NCBI GenBank assembly: GCA_951828385.1
Contig: OX639973.1
Location: forward strand, 1,054,001 to 1,118,000
Origin: an uncultured Poribacteria bacterium
Lineage (GTDB): Bacteria > Poribacteria > WGA-4E > WGA-3G
Reading direction: 5' to 3'
DNA length: 64,000 nucleotides
The notes beneath the pieces were generated by a model, which was given only the letters and a program-made list of their open reading frames with translations, searched no databases and was not told where the DNA came from. Position 1 is the stretch's first letter; every line of letters starts with the position of its first letter. Below are positions 41,443-50,381 of this stretch, piece after piece. A program made the position numbers and the translations under genes.

Positions 41443-43032
41443 CTAATCCTGTCTCCAGTGTTGGACGACAACTTGGTCGCCCGCCCTGTTAATGATGCCA
41501 ATACAGGTCGAGATAACTTTACCTGCAGCATCAACACCGTTTGCCTCAATACGATACCCGTGTGAACGGTAGGTTACCGAATCGACAACCTCACGAAACG
41601 TTTCAAAGTCAATCTCCTCAAGGTCTGAGAGTTGTGAAATGTTAGTGAAGGGATTTCCCTTTATCTCTTCATCAGTATAATTCTGTATCGGCGAATCGTC
41701 GGGTGGATCTTGTTCACGGCGTTCAACGATCGCCTGTGCTTTTTGCGAATCCATCCCGGGTAGCAGTGCTAAGATTTCAGCCGACGCGGTGTTTATGTTA
41801 ATAAGTCCGCTGCGGGTATCTCCATCTTTAAGGGTTATTTTATCGACGATCCCGATGAATTCCTGCTGCGTTAACAGTGTGACATCTTTAATAGCATCAA
41901 TGTTCTGAAAAATTCCTTGTGAGTCCCGATGATCGACGACACGTTGGGCAATCCCTTCGTCAATACCCTGCAAGGATTGCAAGGTATCGACATCGGCGGT
42001 ATTGATATTGACTTGCCCGTTTTCGTTTTGTTGTCCCTGTCCACCCCCTTGGCCCCGGGGGCCGTTTCCTTGATTGTCCGTTTCTCCATCGTCTTCATTC
42101 CCACCGGAATCTTCAGTGGTGATTTGGTCTTGGATGTTGTTAAAAAGATCATCGGAGACCGCTTTTACATCTATGAGCGCAGAAAATCTGTCAAATTCAC
42201 GTTGCTGAATCAGCGATTCCGCCTCCGCCTGTGAAAAAACAGATTGCCCCCCACCTTGACCGGATTGCGTCTCAATTTGCGTTAGTTGTTCTGCGTCCGC
42301 TGTATTGACATTCACAAGCGACTCGCCATTTGGATCGGTGCTTGCGTCAAGTGAATAGATGGTTGCTAAATCCACCAATCCGGGCTGCGCGTTTGTTTCG
42401 GTTGCTTGAAGGCTTCCACCCGCCGTTGTTGAAAGTCCGTCAACCGTGCCTGTAGGTGTGCTTTGTGTATTTGTACCGCCTTGTGTAAACGCCGCCGTTT
42501 GTTGCGTACCGTACAGAATTTGGGATGTCATCCCTTCGACCCGTGCGAGATCCCGAACGGTTCGGTACGGCTGCCCTTCTACAATACTGTTAGCAAGTTC
42601 CTGGGTGAGCGGCTCATCCGGCGAAGCCCCTACTTGCGCCAACAGATTAGTGATGAGTCCAGCATCGGCAGTATTGATATTAACCTTTGACGCTTCATCT
42701 GTGATGGTTACTTGATAGTTTAAGAAATTACCGGTCTGCACACCATCATCAACCTGTCCTTCAAGAGGTTCAGCCCAACTTTCACCGAGTGAATCGAAAG
42801 GGGTCTGATCTGTTCGCATAACAGCAAGCGTCCACTCAAAACCCGCCCTTGCGGCGTAGTGAAACTTTGCCCTATCCAAAAAATTGCGTTGGGTGCGCTG
42901 TTCGATATGGATAGAATAGAGCAGTTGCGCTGCCAAAATAGAGAGAATCGTAAGTATCCAGAGCGTTGAAACGAGGGATAAACCGCTCTGTTCTTTGTAA
43001 AATGTATAGGAAAATCGCTTTGTGAACAGCAT
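41443..43032 (-). CDS. gspK: Type II secretion minor pseudopilin GspK with repeated HhH motifs
   Basis: 529 residues. Pseudopilin start EQSGLSLVSTLWILTILSIL (about 14-33). The globular region contains four VNINTADA-type helix-hairpin-helix starts: VNINTADAGLI (114-124), VNVNTADAEQL, VNINTADVDTLQSLQGIDEGIAQRVVDHR and ININTASAEILALLPGMDSQKAQAIVERR. One or two are normal in GspK. A Gly/Gln-rich linker (about 310-340) separates the second from the third. GspK caps the pilus with GspI and GspJ; the repeated ComEA-like units could lengthen or strengthen the tip. The gene starts 3 bases after the gspJ stop. Confidence 0.9.
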   Translation of the reverse strand: MLFTKRFSYTFYKEQSGLSLVSTLWILTILSILAAQLLYSIHIEQRTQRNFLDRAKFHYAARAGFEWTLAVMRTDQTPFDSLGESWAEPLEGQVDDGVQTGNFLNYQVTITDEASKVNINTADAGLITNLLAQVGASPDEPLTQELANSIVEGQPYRTVRDLARVEGMTSQILYGTQQTAAFTQGGTNTQSTPTGTVDGLSTTAGGSLQATETNAQPGLVDLATIYSLDASTDPNGESLVNVNTADAEQLTQIETQSGQGGGQSVFSQAEAESLIQQREFDRFSALIDVKAVSDDLFNNIQDQITTEDSGGNEDDGETDNQGNGPRGQGGGQGQQNENGQVNINTADVDTLQSLQGIDEGIAQRVVDHRDSQGIFQNIDAIKDVTLLTQQEFIGIVDKITLKDGDTRSGLININTASAEILALLPGMDSQKAQAIVERREQDPPDDSPIQNYTDEEIKGNPFTNISQLSDLEEIDFETFREVVDSVTYRSHGYRIEANGVDAAGKVISTCIGIINRAGDQVVVQHWRQD

Positions 43033-43035
43033 CGC

Positions 43036-43968
43036 CTATTGCCCTCCCTGAGGTGCGCCTTCTGCACCGCCGCCGGCAGTGGCACTTGCTGGGAGATACA
43101 CCATCGTTGATTGGGTCATACTATTTGGGGGCATTACAGGTTGTTGACTTTGGGTCGCAAACTGTGTGGTATCTGTGCTTACGGCTCCTTGTACGTCTCC
43201 TTGGACAGTTATCAGGACTTGTACAGCACTCGGAAGACTTTCGGGGTCATCCCATGAGGCGTTCCACATCTCCGCCTCCGCATCAAAATATTGTAGATTG
43301 AAATTAGCGAGGCCTGTAATAAGCGTGGCAATGTCAACGTAAATTGGTTCCCCGTTTTCGTCTGTCTCTGGTACTGTGCCTGTCTGTAAGAAGGGACCGA
43401 TAACAACCTCTGGGTCAAGCACTGTGGTTGCGACGCGGAAGAGCGCATAACTGCCGTTCTGTTGGTCACTTGTACCTTCTGCAAAACCACCTTGGAAACT
43501 ACCTGAATTGAGAGCGGATTCACCGGGTTGAGGTTCCGCAGCGACAAAATATGCGACACGTTGAACGTCGCTCAGAAGTGGCATGGGAACTTGTGCGGCG
43601 TTTTGCGCTTGGAAACTTGAAAGCTGCGCCAAAAATGGATCGGGATCTGTCTTCACAAGTGTGACAAAACTTAGCATGTCTTGATCACCGGATTGACTGG
43701 GGCCATCTTGCGTGTACAGTGCGAGTTCGGGGTCTTCAAGTGAGACCTGTATATTTCCGAGATCCGTCACAATCCGATCCATAGCGAAACGGCATCTCTG
43801 TGCAGCTAATACGCGTGCTTCGGTCTGATGGTAGGCATCCACAGCTGTCTTGAAAGCGAAATAGGCTGACCCGCCGATGATCACAAGGATGCTAACTGCC
43901 ATGAGCATCTCAATGAGTGTCAACCCACTCTCGCTGTTTCTATGATCGGATATCTCTTGGATCTTCAT
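43036..43968 (-). CDS. gspJ: Type II secretion minor pseudopilin GspJ
   Basis: 310 residues from the ATG at 43968; a GTG at 43995 would add 9 residues. Prepilin leader ending at SESG, then LTLIEMLMAVSILVIIGGSAYFAFK. A beta-rich globular domain follows with a Gln/Pro/Ser-rich variable region near the C-terminus. Order I-J-K and the leader type define the family. Part of the tip complex. Confidence 0.88.
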   Translation of the reverse strand: MKIQEISDHRNSESGLTLIEMLMAVSILVIIGGSAYFAFKTAVDAYHQTEARVLAAQRCRFAMDRIVTDLGNIQVSLEDPELALYTQDGPSQSGDQDMLSFVTLVKTDPDPFLAQLSSFQAQNAAQVPMPLLSDVQRVAYFVAAEPQPGESALNSGSFQGGFAEGTSDQQNGSYALFRVATTVLDPEVVIGPFLQTGTVPETDENGEPIYVDIATLITGLANFNLQYFDAEAEMWNASWDDPESLPSAVQVLITVQGDVQGAVSTDTTQFATQSQQPVMPPNSMTQSTMVYLPASATAGGGAEGAPQGGQ

Positions 43969-44003
43969 GTTCGCGATGCCCCGTTGAAACGCCACAGCAG
44001 CGG

Positions 44004-44444
44004 TTATCGACCGCCACCGGACTGTTGTCCCTGCTGCGTTTCTGACTTTTGTCGGTCAGCGATATAGGTGTTCATAGACATAGAACGTTCTCGGTTTCTA
44101 TGCTGCCATGTGACGGTTACTTGAACCCGTCGGACGTTTTCAACTTCTTCAGAATCTATGTCCTCAACGATAGAACTCCAGGAGTAGCGTGTATTATCAC
44201 CGAATTCGCCTGTTTCCTCACCGACATCAGGGTAACCGCTCATCTCAATTTCTGCCATTCGAAATTTGAGGAGATAGAGTGCTGTGGTACTATTGTCTGA
44301 AAGTCCTTGGTTACGTGCAGCAGAAGCAAAGGCGTGCAAAAGCGCGGGGAGTACAGCCCCCAAAATTGCTAACGTTACGAGTATCTCAACGAGCGTAAAA
44401 CCGTTTTCTTCGGCTGACATCAAGCGTTTCATTGACAGTTTCAT
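44004..44444 (-). CDS. gspI: Type II secretion minor pseudopilin GspI
   Basis: 146 residues. Prepilin leader ending AEENG, then FTLVEILVTLAILGAVLPALLHAF, and a GspI-type C-terminus with NSTTALYLLKFRMAEIEMSG and VTVTWQHRNRERSM. The length is normal for the family (about 120-140). An alternative start four codons downstream (44432) is possible. It lies between gspH and gspJ. Confidence 0.92.
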   Translation of the reverse strand: MKLSMKRLMSAEENGFTLVEILVTLAILGAVLPALLHAFASAARNQGLSDNSTTALYLLKFRMAEIEMSGYPDVGEETGEFGDNTRYSWSSIVEDIDSEEVENVRRVQVTVTWQHRNRERSMSMNTYIADRQKSETQQGQQSGGGR

Positions 44445-44477
44445 ACTTTATAGTACCGCCTCGGAACTATAGGCACA

Positions 44478-45179
44478 TTAGTTTTGTGGTGTTTCAAACC
44501 CTAACGTTTCAACCTCTTCAGAAGCGAGTTGTTGCACGGTAACCCGTCCACTCGCGGTTTCAATAGCAATAGACATAATCTGATTCCGTGTGTTTTGGAG
44601 GTAGATGAGTGCCTCCTCGGAGGTTGCATTCGGTGAGAAATAGACGTACTCCACACCTGAATCAACTTGGACAGTCTGACCGTTGTGGTTGGTCATCATA
44701 GCGACTAATGTGACACCCTTCTCCATCGGATAAGGCACCCCTAAGATACCGCCCGTACGTGTCAACGTCTCCTGTTGCGCAGTATTTGTTGTTGTTATCG
44801 GATTCTGGGTTGTGTTAGTTGGGGATGCGGTCCCTACCGTAGAATTTTGGGCAGTAAGTGCCGACGTGAGTGGCGCGCTCGGGTTAAACGTCTCACTGGA
44901 TGCAAGCCAGCACCGCCCGTTGTCAAGATCAAAGACAACCAAGTGTGCCGCTCGGTCAGTGATTGCCATATCCCGTGCGAACGTCAGGAGGCTGCGGATT
45001 GTATAGGCGGATGCTTTGAGTCGGCGCGTTGCAGCGAACCCTTTCAGCGTCGGCATAGAGATTGCTGACAATATGCCGATAAGGGTCAAGACGATCAATA
45101 ACTCTGTGATCGTGAAACCACTTTGGGATTGAGAGGTAGGCGAGGTCCGAAGAACTCGCCTATCCGTCGTTTGTCTCAT
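44478..45179 (-). CDS. gspH: Type II secretion pseudopilin GspH-like
   Basis: 233 residues from the ATG at 45179, five bases after the gspG stop. The frame stays open 264 bases further upstream, but that part overlaps gspG and has no pilin features. Leader ends at SQSG, then FTITELLIVLTLIGILSAISMPTLKGF, and a GspH/FimT globular domain with DMAITDRAAHLVVFDLDNGRCWLAS. A Thr/Gln-rich insert (NTTQNPITTTNTAQQE) lies in the middle. Confidence 0.88.
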   Translation of the reverse strand: MRQTTDRRVLRTSPTSQSQSGFTITELLIVLTLIGILSAISMPTLKGFAATRRLKASAYTIRSLLTFARDMAITDRAAHLVVFDLDNGRCWLASSETFNPSAPLTSALTAQNSTVGTASPTNTTQNPITTTNTAQQETLTRTGGILGVPYPMEKGVTLVAMMTNHNGQTVQVDSGVEYVYFSPNATSEEALIYLQNTRNQIMSIAIETASGRVTVQQLASEEVETLGFETPQN

Positions 45180-45183
45180 CGTT

Positions 45184-45639
45184 TTAATAGGCTGCGGATG
45201 TCTCTTCAACCCAATTGGTGATGTCGGCATCCAGTTCAGTCCCACCCACCTTGCCATCTTTCCCCATTGAATAGAGGTCATAGTCGTAGCCGTAATGGGT
45301 GCCGGGTTGCCGATAGACGTACTGGTTACCCCACGGATCTTCAAAACTTGGACTACCAATATACGGACCATCCCAGTTAGGTGGTGCCGGACTCGGTGCC
45401 CGCCACAATGCATCCAATCCTTGTTCCGTTGTCGGATATTCACCGATTGCTATTGCATACTGTTCCAACGCGGTTTTGAGACCGCTGATTTCTGTTTGTG
45501 CCTTCGAGACTTTCGCTTGCTGCGGCGCATTTATGACCCGCGGCGCAATGAAGGCTGCTAAAATCCCCAAAATAACAATAACAATCGTTAGTTCAATTAG
45601 CGTTAATCCGGATTCATCGGATTTGAGTTGCGTGAACAT
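45184..45639 (-). CDS. gspG: Type II secretion major pseudopilin GspG
   Basis: 151 residues. Leader ends at DESG, then LTLIELTIVIVILGILAAFIAPRV, with Leu at +1 where Phe is commoner but the +5 Glu intact. The type II calcium-site and DPWGN region EDPWGNQYVYRQPGTHYGYDYDLYSMGKDGKVGG is present, as in all GspG proteins. Major subunit of the periplasmic pseudopilus. It requires a prepilin peptidase (GspO), which is not in this window. Confidence 0.95.
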   Translation of the reverse strand: MFTQLKSDESGLTLIELTIVIVILGILAAFIAPRVINAPQQAKVSKAQTEISGLKTALEQYAIAIGEYPTTEQGLDALWRAPSPAPPNWDGPYIGSPSFEDPWGNQYVYRQPGTHYGYDYDLYSMGKDGKVGGTELDADITNWVEETSAAY

Positions 45640-45699
45640 TGTAATTTTTCTCCTATATTATTTTCTTTCTTAGGTATCTCTTGACACCTAAAGCGCATA

Positions 45700-46926
45700 T
45701 TAACCACTTAGTAACTGGTTCGCCTCGAAAATTGGGAGTATCATAGCAACAGCGATAAACCCAATGACCACTCCCATCATTAGAATGACGAGAGGGCCGA
45801 TAGAACTTGTTAAGCGTTCGAGGCTCTTTTTTATTTCTAAATCGTAGTAGTCAGAAAGTTTACCGAGCATGTGAACCGGTTCACCGGACTCCTCACCGAC
45901 AGCCACCATGTGGGTAACGAATTCAGGGAAATCCTTGCTTTTACCGAGTTCGCGAGAGAGTGTAGAACCCTGTTCGACCTCTATTTCTGCTTCGGCGATG
46001 ACATTGCTGTACACCTTGTTTCCGATCGTGTCCTTGACGACCTCAAGGGCAGGCAGCATGCGTACACCATTTTCCAAAAGTGTTGCCATCGTTCGGGTAA
46101 AGCGGACAACGGCAAAAGTGCTGAATATGGGTCCCATGAGTGGCAATTTGAGTTTCAACCGGTCAAACCAGACTTTGCCGGTTTCAAGCCGGAGGTATTG
46201 TCTTAAGCCAACCGCGCCTACGATGAAAATGGCAAGTGCCACCCACCAATAGGCCTGGAAAGCATCAGTCGTCCCAATGAGAATTCGCGTTGGCAGCGGC
46301 AATTCGACACCGAGGTCGTTGAACATTGCCGTGAATTTCGGTATGACGAGAATCATAAGTACGACAACAGCAGAAATGCTGAGCGTCAATAGGATAATAG
46401 GATAAAAGAGTGCTGAGATAACATCGTTTTTGAGGATTCTTTGGCGTTCTGCGAATTCTGCGAGACGTTCGAGGACTAAACCGAGTACACCGCCGCTCAC
46501 ACCCGCCTTCACCATGTTAATGTAGAGGTCCGAAAAAGCCTTCGGGTGTTGGGAGAGCGAGTCGTGAAAAGTTGCGCCGTGTTCAACATCATAAGCGACT
46601 TGGGAGACGATACGGTTAAGCGCGGGATTCTGAATCTGTCCGAGGGTAACTTCCAAAGCACGCCGTAGTGGGACATGTGCATTCACGAGTGTCGCTAACT
46701 GATAGGTGAAGAATTCAACGTCTGTCGCTTTAACACGACCGCGCCCAAATTTAAGCCATTTTCGGACATCCGATGGTGCGTCTTGCTCTGTCTCCTCAAC
46801 GATATCGGTTGGCCAATACCCCATCTGCCGTAACCGGGAGATAAGTTCGGCTTTAGAGTCAGCCTCGAGTGTATTTTTTACGCTACCACCGCCATGCGTA
46901 AGTGCTTCATATCGGAATAACGGCAT
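45700..46926 (-). CDS. gspF: Type II secretion inner-membrane platform protein GspF
   Basis: 408 residues, the normal length. It has two GspF domains (about 75-200 and 280-400) with the typical VDVEFFTYQLATLV, MVKAGVSGGVLGLVLERLAEF and FTRTMATLLENGVRMLPALEVV, and three transmembrane segments (about 170-195, 225-245 and 375-400). It interacts with GspE to drive pseudopilus assembly. The N-terminus (residues 1-57) carries the regulatory YEALTHGGGSVKNTLEAD part. Confidence 0.95.
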   Translation of the reverse strand: MPLFRYEALTHGGGSVKNTLEADSKAELISRLRQMGYWPTDIVEETEQDAPSDVRKWLKFGRGRVKATDVEFFTYQLATLVNAHVPLRRALEVTLGQIQNPALNRIVSQVAYDVEHGATFHDSLSQHPKAFSDLYINMVKAGVSGGVLGLVLERLAEFAERQRILKNDVISALFYPIILLTLSISAVVVLMILVIPKFTAMFNDLGVELPLPTRILIGTTDAFQAYWWVALAIFIVGAVGLRQYLRLETGKVWFDRLKLKLPLMGPIFSTFAVVRFTRTMATLLENGVRMLPALEVVKDTIGNKVYSNVIAEAEIEVEQGSTLSRELGKSKDFPEFVTHMVAVGEESGEPVHMLGKLSDYYDLEIKKSLERLTSSIGPLVILMMGVVIGFIAVAMILPIFEANQLLSG

Positions 46927-46984
46927 TCTTTCGCCTCCACAATCGACCTTACAGGATCAACAGATTGATAAAACAGCCGACAGT

Positions 46985-48778
46985 TTAGACAACTTCTCCA
47001 AAATCAAATTCATCTTCCTGCGTTAACCGGATAACCTCGTTAACAGTTGTCCAGCCAGCAGCAACTTTGCGCCACCCATCTTCACGTAAACCTCTCATGC
47101 CCAATTGTACTGCAAGGCGACGAATCTCATTTGTCGATGCATGTTTAAGAGCCATTGCGCGAAGTTCATCAGTCATAAGTAAAACTTCAAAAAGACCGAT
47201 TCTACCCCTGTAACCTCTGCCGCGACACTCCTTGCATCCGCTTCCGACGACTGCCCGCGGAATCTCAAGGTTCTGAGGAATAGCGACATTGTTACCATTA
47301 CCGTTACCGTTATGACCGTTACCCATAAGTCCCACCAATTCATCCTTATCAGGGGAATACATCTCACAACACGCCTTGCAGACTCGACGGGCAAGCCGCT
47401 GCGCTATAATGCCTTCCACTGTGGAGGCAACAAGATAGGGTTCAACGTCCATATCAATAAGCCGCGTGATAGCCCCCGGTGCATCGTTTGTATGGAGTGT
47501 GCTAAAGACAAGGTGTCCAGTCAGTGACGTGTGGACCGCCATCTCTGCGGTTTCGTAGTCGCGTATCTCACCGATTAGGACTTTATCTGGGTCCTGACGC
47601 AAGATATGACGGAGCCCAACGGCGAAAGTGAATTCAATATCAGGGTTCACCTGGATTTGGTTGATACCCTCTAATTCATACTCAACAGGGTCTTCAAGGG
47701 TGATGATTTTAACATCGGGTGAGTTGATCTCTTTCAGACAAGCATAGAGTGACGTTGTCTTTCCGCTACCCGTAGGACCGGTGGCAAGAATAATGCCGTG
47801 GGGTTTGCGTATCATGCGTTCAAAGAGCTGAAGATTATCTTCAGTTAATCCGAGTTCCGCGAGCCCAAAGTCGATAGACTGCCGGTCCAGGATACGGAGA
47901 ACAACACTTTCGCCGTGAAGCATTGCGACAGTAGGGACAGTGGAAACTCGAAGGTCTATTTGTCGGTTCCCGACGCTACCAATCCGCCTACTGATTTTTC
48001 CGTCTTGGGGCCGTCTCCGTTCCGCAACATCCATTTCTGCCATGATTTTGATACGAGAGGTGATAGCGGATTGTAAATAGGCAGGCGGTTGGGGTTGATC
48101 CTCAAGTACACCGTCAACGCGAAATCGGATTTTGAGTTGTGTTGGATAGGGTTCAATATGGATATCACTCGCCCCCATCCGGACAGCATCAATAATCATC
48201 TGGTCAACGGCGTGGATGACTGTCGGATCTTGGCTGAGATCTTTCTCATCAATACCGAAGTCTTCAATGGTCTCACGTTCAAGGGTCTCGGTAGCACCGA
48301 CGGGTCCCTTGATACCCGCACTGAGAAGGCTCTCAGCGGTACGCCCATAGAGACGAATAATTGCCTCATCGATGTCTGCCTCATCAGCAAGTACAGGGAT
48401 AACGCGACAATTTGTGATAAGTTCAATTTCGTCGATGAGAACGACATCCAATGCATCTGCCATTGCGACGGTAAGTTCATCGCCATTTAGATCAATCGGA
48501 ACGACTTTATTGCGGTATGCAAACCCGGGAGACACCTTCTCAAGAGTGTCAGGTTCCGGGGCAACGGCTTCCAATTGGACGAGAGGTGTCCGGAATTCGA
48601 CACTCCTTGCCGCAAGTGTGAGGATGTCAGGTGACACACCATGCTTGGAAAGCACAGCGGTTTCAGATGCGCCAGTCTCTTCTATTTCTGTAACGATGTC
48701 TGTATAGTCTTGATCGGAGAGCAGAGATGCTTGTCGCATCACCTCAACAATCGAAGCTGTATTTTGTGTATTTTGCAT
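46985..48778 (-). CDS. gspE: Type II secretion ATPase GspE
   Basis: 597 residues. N1/N2 domains (about 1-150) followed by the hexameric ATPase: DPTVIHAVDQMIIDAVRMGASDIHIEP, arginine-finger region RRRPQDGKISRR, Walker A GPTGSGKTTSLYACL (about 343-357), Asp box ITLEDPVEYELEGINQIQVN, Walker B ILRQDPDKVLIGEIRDYETA and His box GHLVFSTLHTNDA. The zinc-binding tetracysteine CKACCEMY...CKECRGRG is present with a Gly/Asn low-complexity insert (NGHNGNGNGNN) between its halves. First gene of the operon. Confidence 0.97.
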   Translation of the reverse strand: MQNTQNTASIVEVMRQASLLSDQDYTDIVTEIEETGASETAVLSKHGVSPDILTLAARSVEFRTPLVQLEAVAPEPDTLEKVSPGFAYRNKVVPIDLNGDELTVAMADALDVVLIDEIELITNCRVIPVLADEADIDEAIIRLYGRTAESLLSAGIKGPVGATETLERETIEDFGIDEKDLSQDPTVIHAVDQMIIDAVRMGASDIHIEPYPTQLKIRFRVDGVLEDQPQPPAYLQSAITSRIKIMAEMDVAERRRPQDGKISRRIGSVGNRQIDLRVSTVPTVAMLHGESVVLRILDRQSIDFGLAELGLTEDNLQLFERMIRKPHGIILATGPTGSGKTTSLYACLKEINSPDVKIITLEDPVEYELEGINQIQVNPDIEFTFAVGLRHILRQDPDKVLIGEIRDYETAEMAVHTSLTGHLVFSTLHTNDAPGAITRLIDMDVEPYLVASTVEGIIAQRLARRVCKACCEMYSPDKDELVGLMGNGHNGNGNGNNVAIPQNLEIPRAVVGSGCKECRGRGYRGRIGLFEVLLMTDELRAMALKHASTNEIRRLAVQLGMRGLREDGWRKVAAGWTTVNEVIRLTQEDEFDFGEVV

Positions 48779-49160
48779 AGCATAAACGCTCTATTTCAGC
48801 AGGAGTTCCGTCCGCCGCGAGCGGTAGCCTCTATGTTATTTTGTTTATAAATCTATCTTTAGTAGTTTCCGTCAGTTGATGATTAAGACGCATCAACCAC
48901 AAATTGGTTTAACAAATTACCTAACAATTACTTTTTCCCAAACATCTTAGAAATATACTATTTTAAAATACTTGTTAATAGTATTAGACGCATGATATAT
49001 CCATTTGTTCGACAAATATGTAGAAAAATCGATTCTCATTTCATCAACATCGGGATTTCGGAAAAATTGGAGTGTACACGGATGCGACGCTGGCGAGGTG
49101 GCAAACCTCGCCAGCAAATATGGGAAATTTCCGTAAGTCCTAAACATTTTAGGCGAAACA
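48779..49160. other. Spacer upstream of gspE and downstream of the HEAT gene
   Basis: 382 bases with no gene. It is AT-rich in the middle and includes the hairpin described at 49089-49115; the gspE promoter should lie here, but I could not single out one. Confidence 0.5.
49089..49115 (-). terminator. Perfect 11 bp hairpin after the HEAT-repeat gene
   Basis: GCTGGCGAGGT and ACCTCGCCAGC with a 5-base loop. On the minus strand it lies 45 bases past the HEAT-gene stop codon but has no T run, so termination is only suspected; it could be a dispersed hairpin repeat. Confidence 0.4.
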
Positions 49161-50339
49161 CTATTTCGCTGCTTTAATGCGTCGAATTGCCTTTTGCGCT
49201 GCACTGCGAACGTTTTTAGAAGTATCCTCAAGTGCACGTGTCAATGCGGTTTCCGCGTCGGGTGATTTTGCGCGCATCTCACCCAATTCGTCAGCGGCGT
49301 TGCGTCGGACATCAGCGGCGGAATCTCGTAATGCAACGAGGAGCGGTTTTACAACCATCTCATCGGATTCGCCCTTCTTCACGAGTGCTTCCCCGATTTC
49401 CCCGAGTACATCAACAACATGTCCACGCGTAGTGGCTGATTGATTGTTCGTCAGTGCACCGGCTAACATAGGCGTGATGCTCACAGCATGACTTCTACCG
49501 AGTTTAATCAACACATCTTCAGCACGTGCCCGTACGGACTTAGCATCGTCCGACAACGCACGTATCAACGCGGCAAACGTTTTCGTTGAAGTTGCTTGTA
49601 TATCAGACAATTCAGCTATCGCATTGGTTCGGACTTTTGTCGAATCGTCATTTAGGCCCGCGATTAAAGCATCTTGAATTGTGTCGGTGGACTGTCCATT
49701 TTCTGCGAGATCTTCGCCGATCTGTCCTAAAATATCGAGTACATCGTCGCGTGTATTCGATGGACCTTTCGTTTGTACAGCGATAAGCGCTGGCACAACG
49801 ACAGCCAGCGATTCTGCAGATGTCGGACGAACATCACCCAATTCCTGAATTGCCTCACGGAAAACATCATCAGAATCGTCTTTGAGTGCCGTCGCCAAAG
49901 CGATTGCAGCGGCATCATAATTCCGTCCTGCTTTCCGCTCATCTTCACCAATTTCGCCTAACGCTTCAACCGCTTTTCTGCGTACACTTTTAGACGGATC
50001 ACTGAGCATTACAACGAGTGCAGCGGTCCCCGGATTTCCGATTTCCTCAAGGAACTCCACAAATTGCCGTCTGACAGCGTCAGATTCGTCTGTTAAAGTT
50101 GGTACGATTTGTGCAAGTAATTGGGATTGCCACTTCGCTTGCTGTGCTTTATGTTCCGCTTTGAGTGCATCCAGCTCCGCGGTGAGCTGCGGAAGGACTT
50201 CCTCTTGTGATTCCGCGGTCGCCTCGCGAAACTGCAGCCTCTGGTTAACGCCAAAACCGAGCAATAGCCCCAAAACAATTGCGATAACCCAAAACCAACG
50301 CTTAGTATTCGCTCTCTGTATAAGTTGTTTCTGAATCAT
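49161..50339 (-). CDS. Membrane-anchored HEAT-repeat protein
   Basis: 392 residues. One transmembrane helix near the N-terminus (about 15-31), a coiled-coil (about 38-75, EEVLPQLTAELDALKAEHKAQQAKW), then about eight HEAT repeats of 35-40 residues (VRRKAVEALGEIGED, VFREAIQELGDVRP, VRTNAIAELSDIQA, VRRNAADELGEM). No catalytic motif. Probably a periplasmic protein-binding scaffold. A ribosome site (AGGAGA) supports the ATG. The DUF3352-like gene lies 42 bases upstream on the same strand and is probably co-transcribed. Confidence 0.88.
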   Translation of the reverse strand: MIQKQLIQRANTKRWFWVIAIVLGLLLGFGVNQRLQFREATAESQEEVLPQLTAELDALKAEHKAQQAKWQSQLLAQIVPTLTDESDAVRRQFVEFLEEIGNPGTAALVVMLSDPSKSVRRKAVEALGEIGEDERKAGRNYDAAAIALATALKDDSDDVFREAIQELGDVRPTSAESLAVVVPALIAVQTKGPSNTRDDVLDILGQIGEDLAENGQSTDTIQDALIAGLNDDSTKVRTNAIAELSDIQATSTKTFAALIRALSDDAKSVRARAEDVLIKLGRSHAVSITPMLAGALTNNQSATTRGHVVDVLGEIGEALVKKGESDEMVVKPLLVALRDSAADVRRNAADELGEMRAKSPDAETALTRALEDTSKNVRSAAQKAIRRIKAAK

Positions 50340-50381
50340 GACTGTCTCCTTGATTAGCTACCTGTAATAAAACAGAATTTA

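Noticed and set aside
45180-45443. An N-terminal extension of gspH, 88 residues, open in frame
   Set aside because: It overlaps gspG on the same strand and lacks any pilin signal. The ATG at 45179 gives a normal prepilin leader five bases after the gspG stop.
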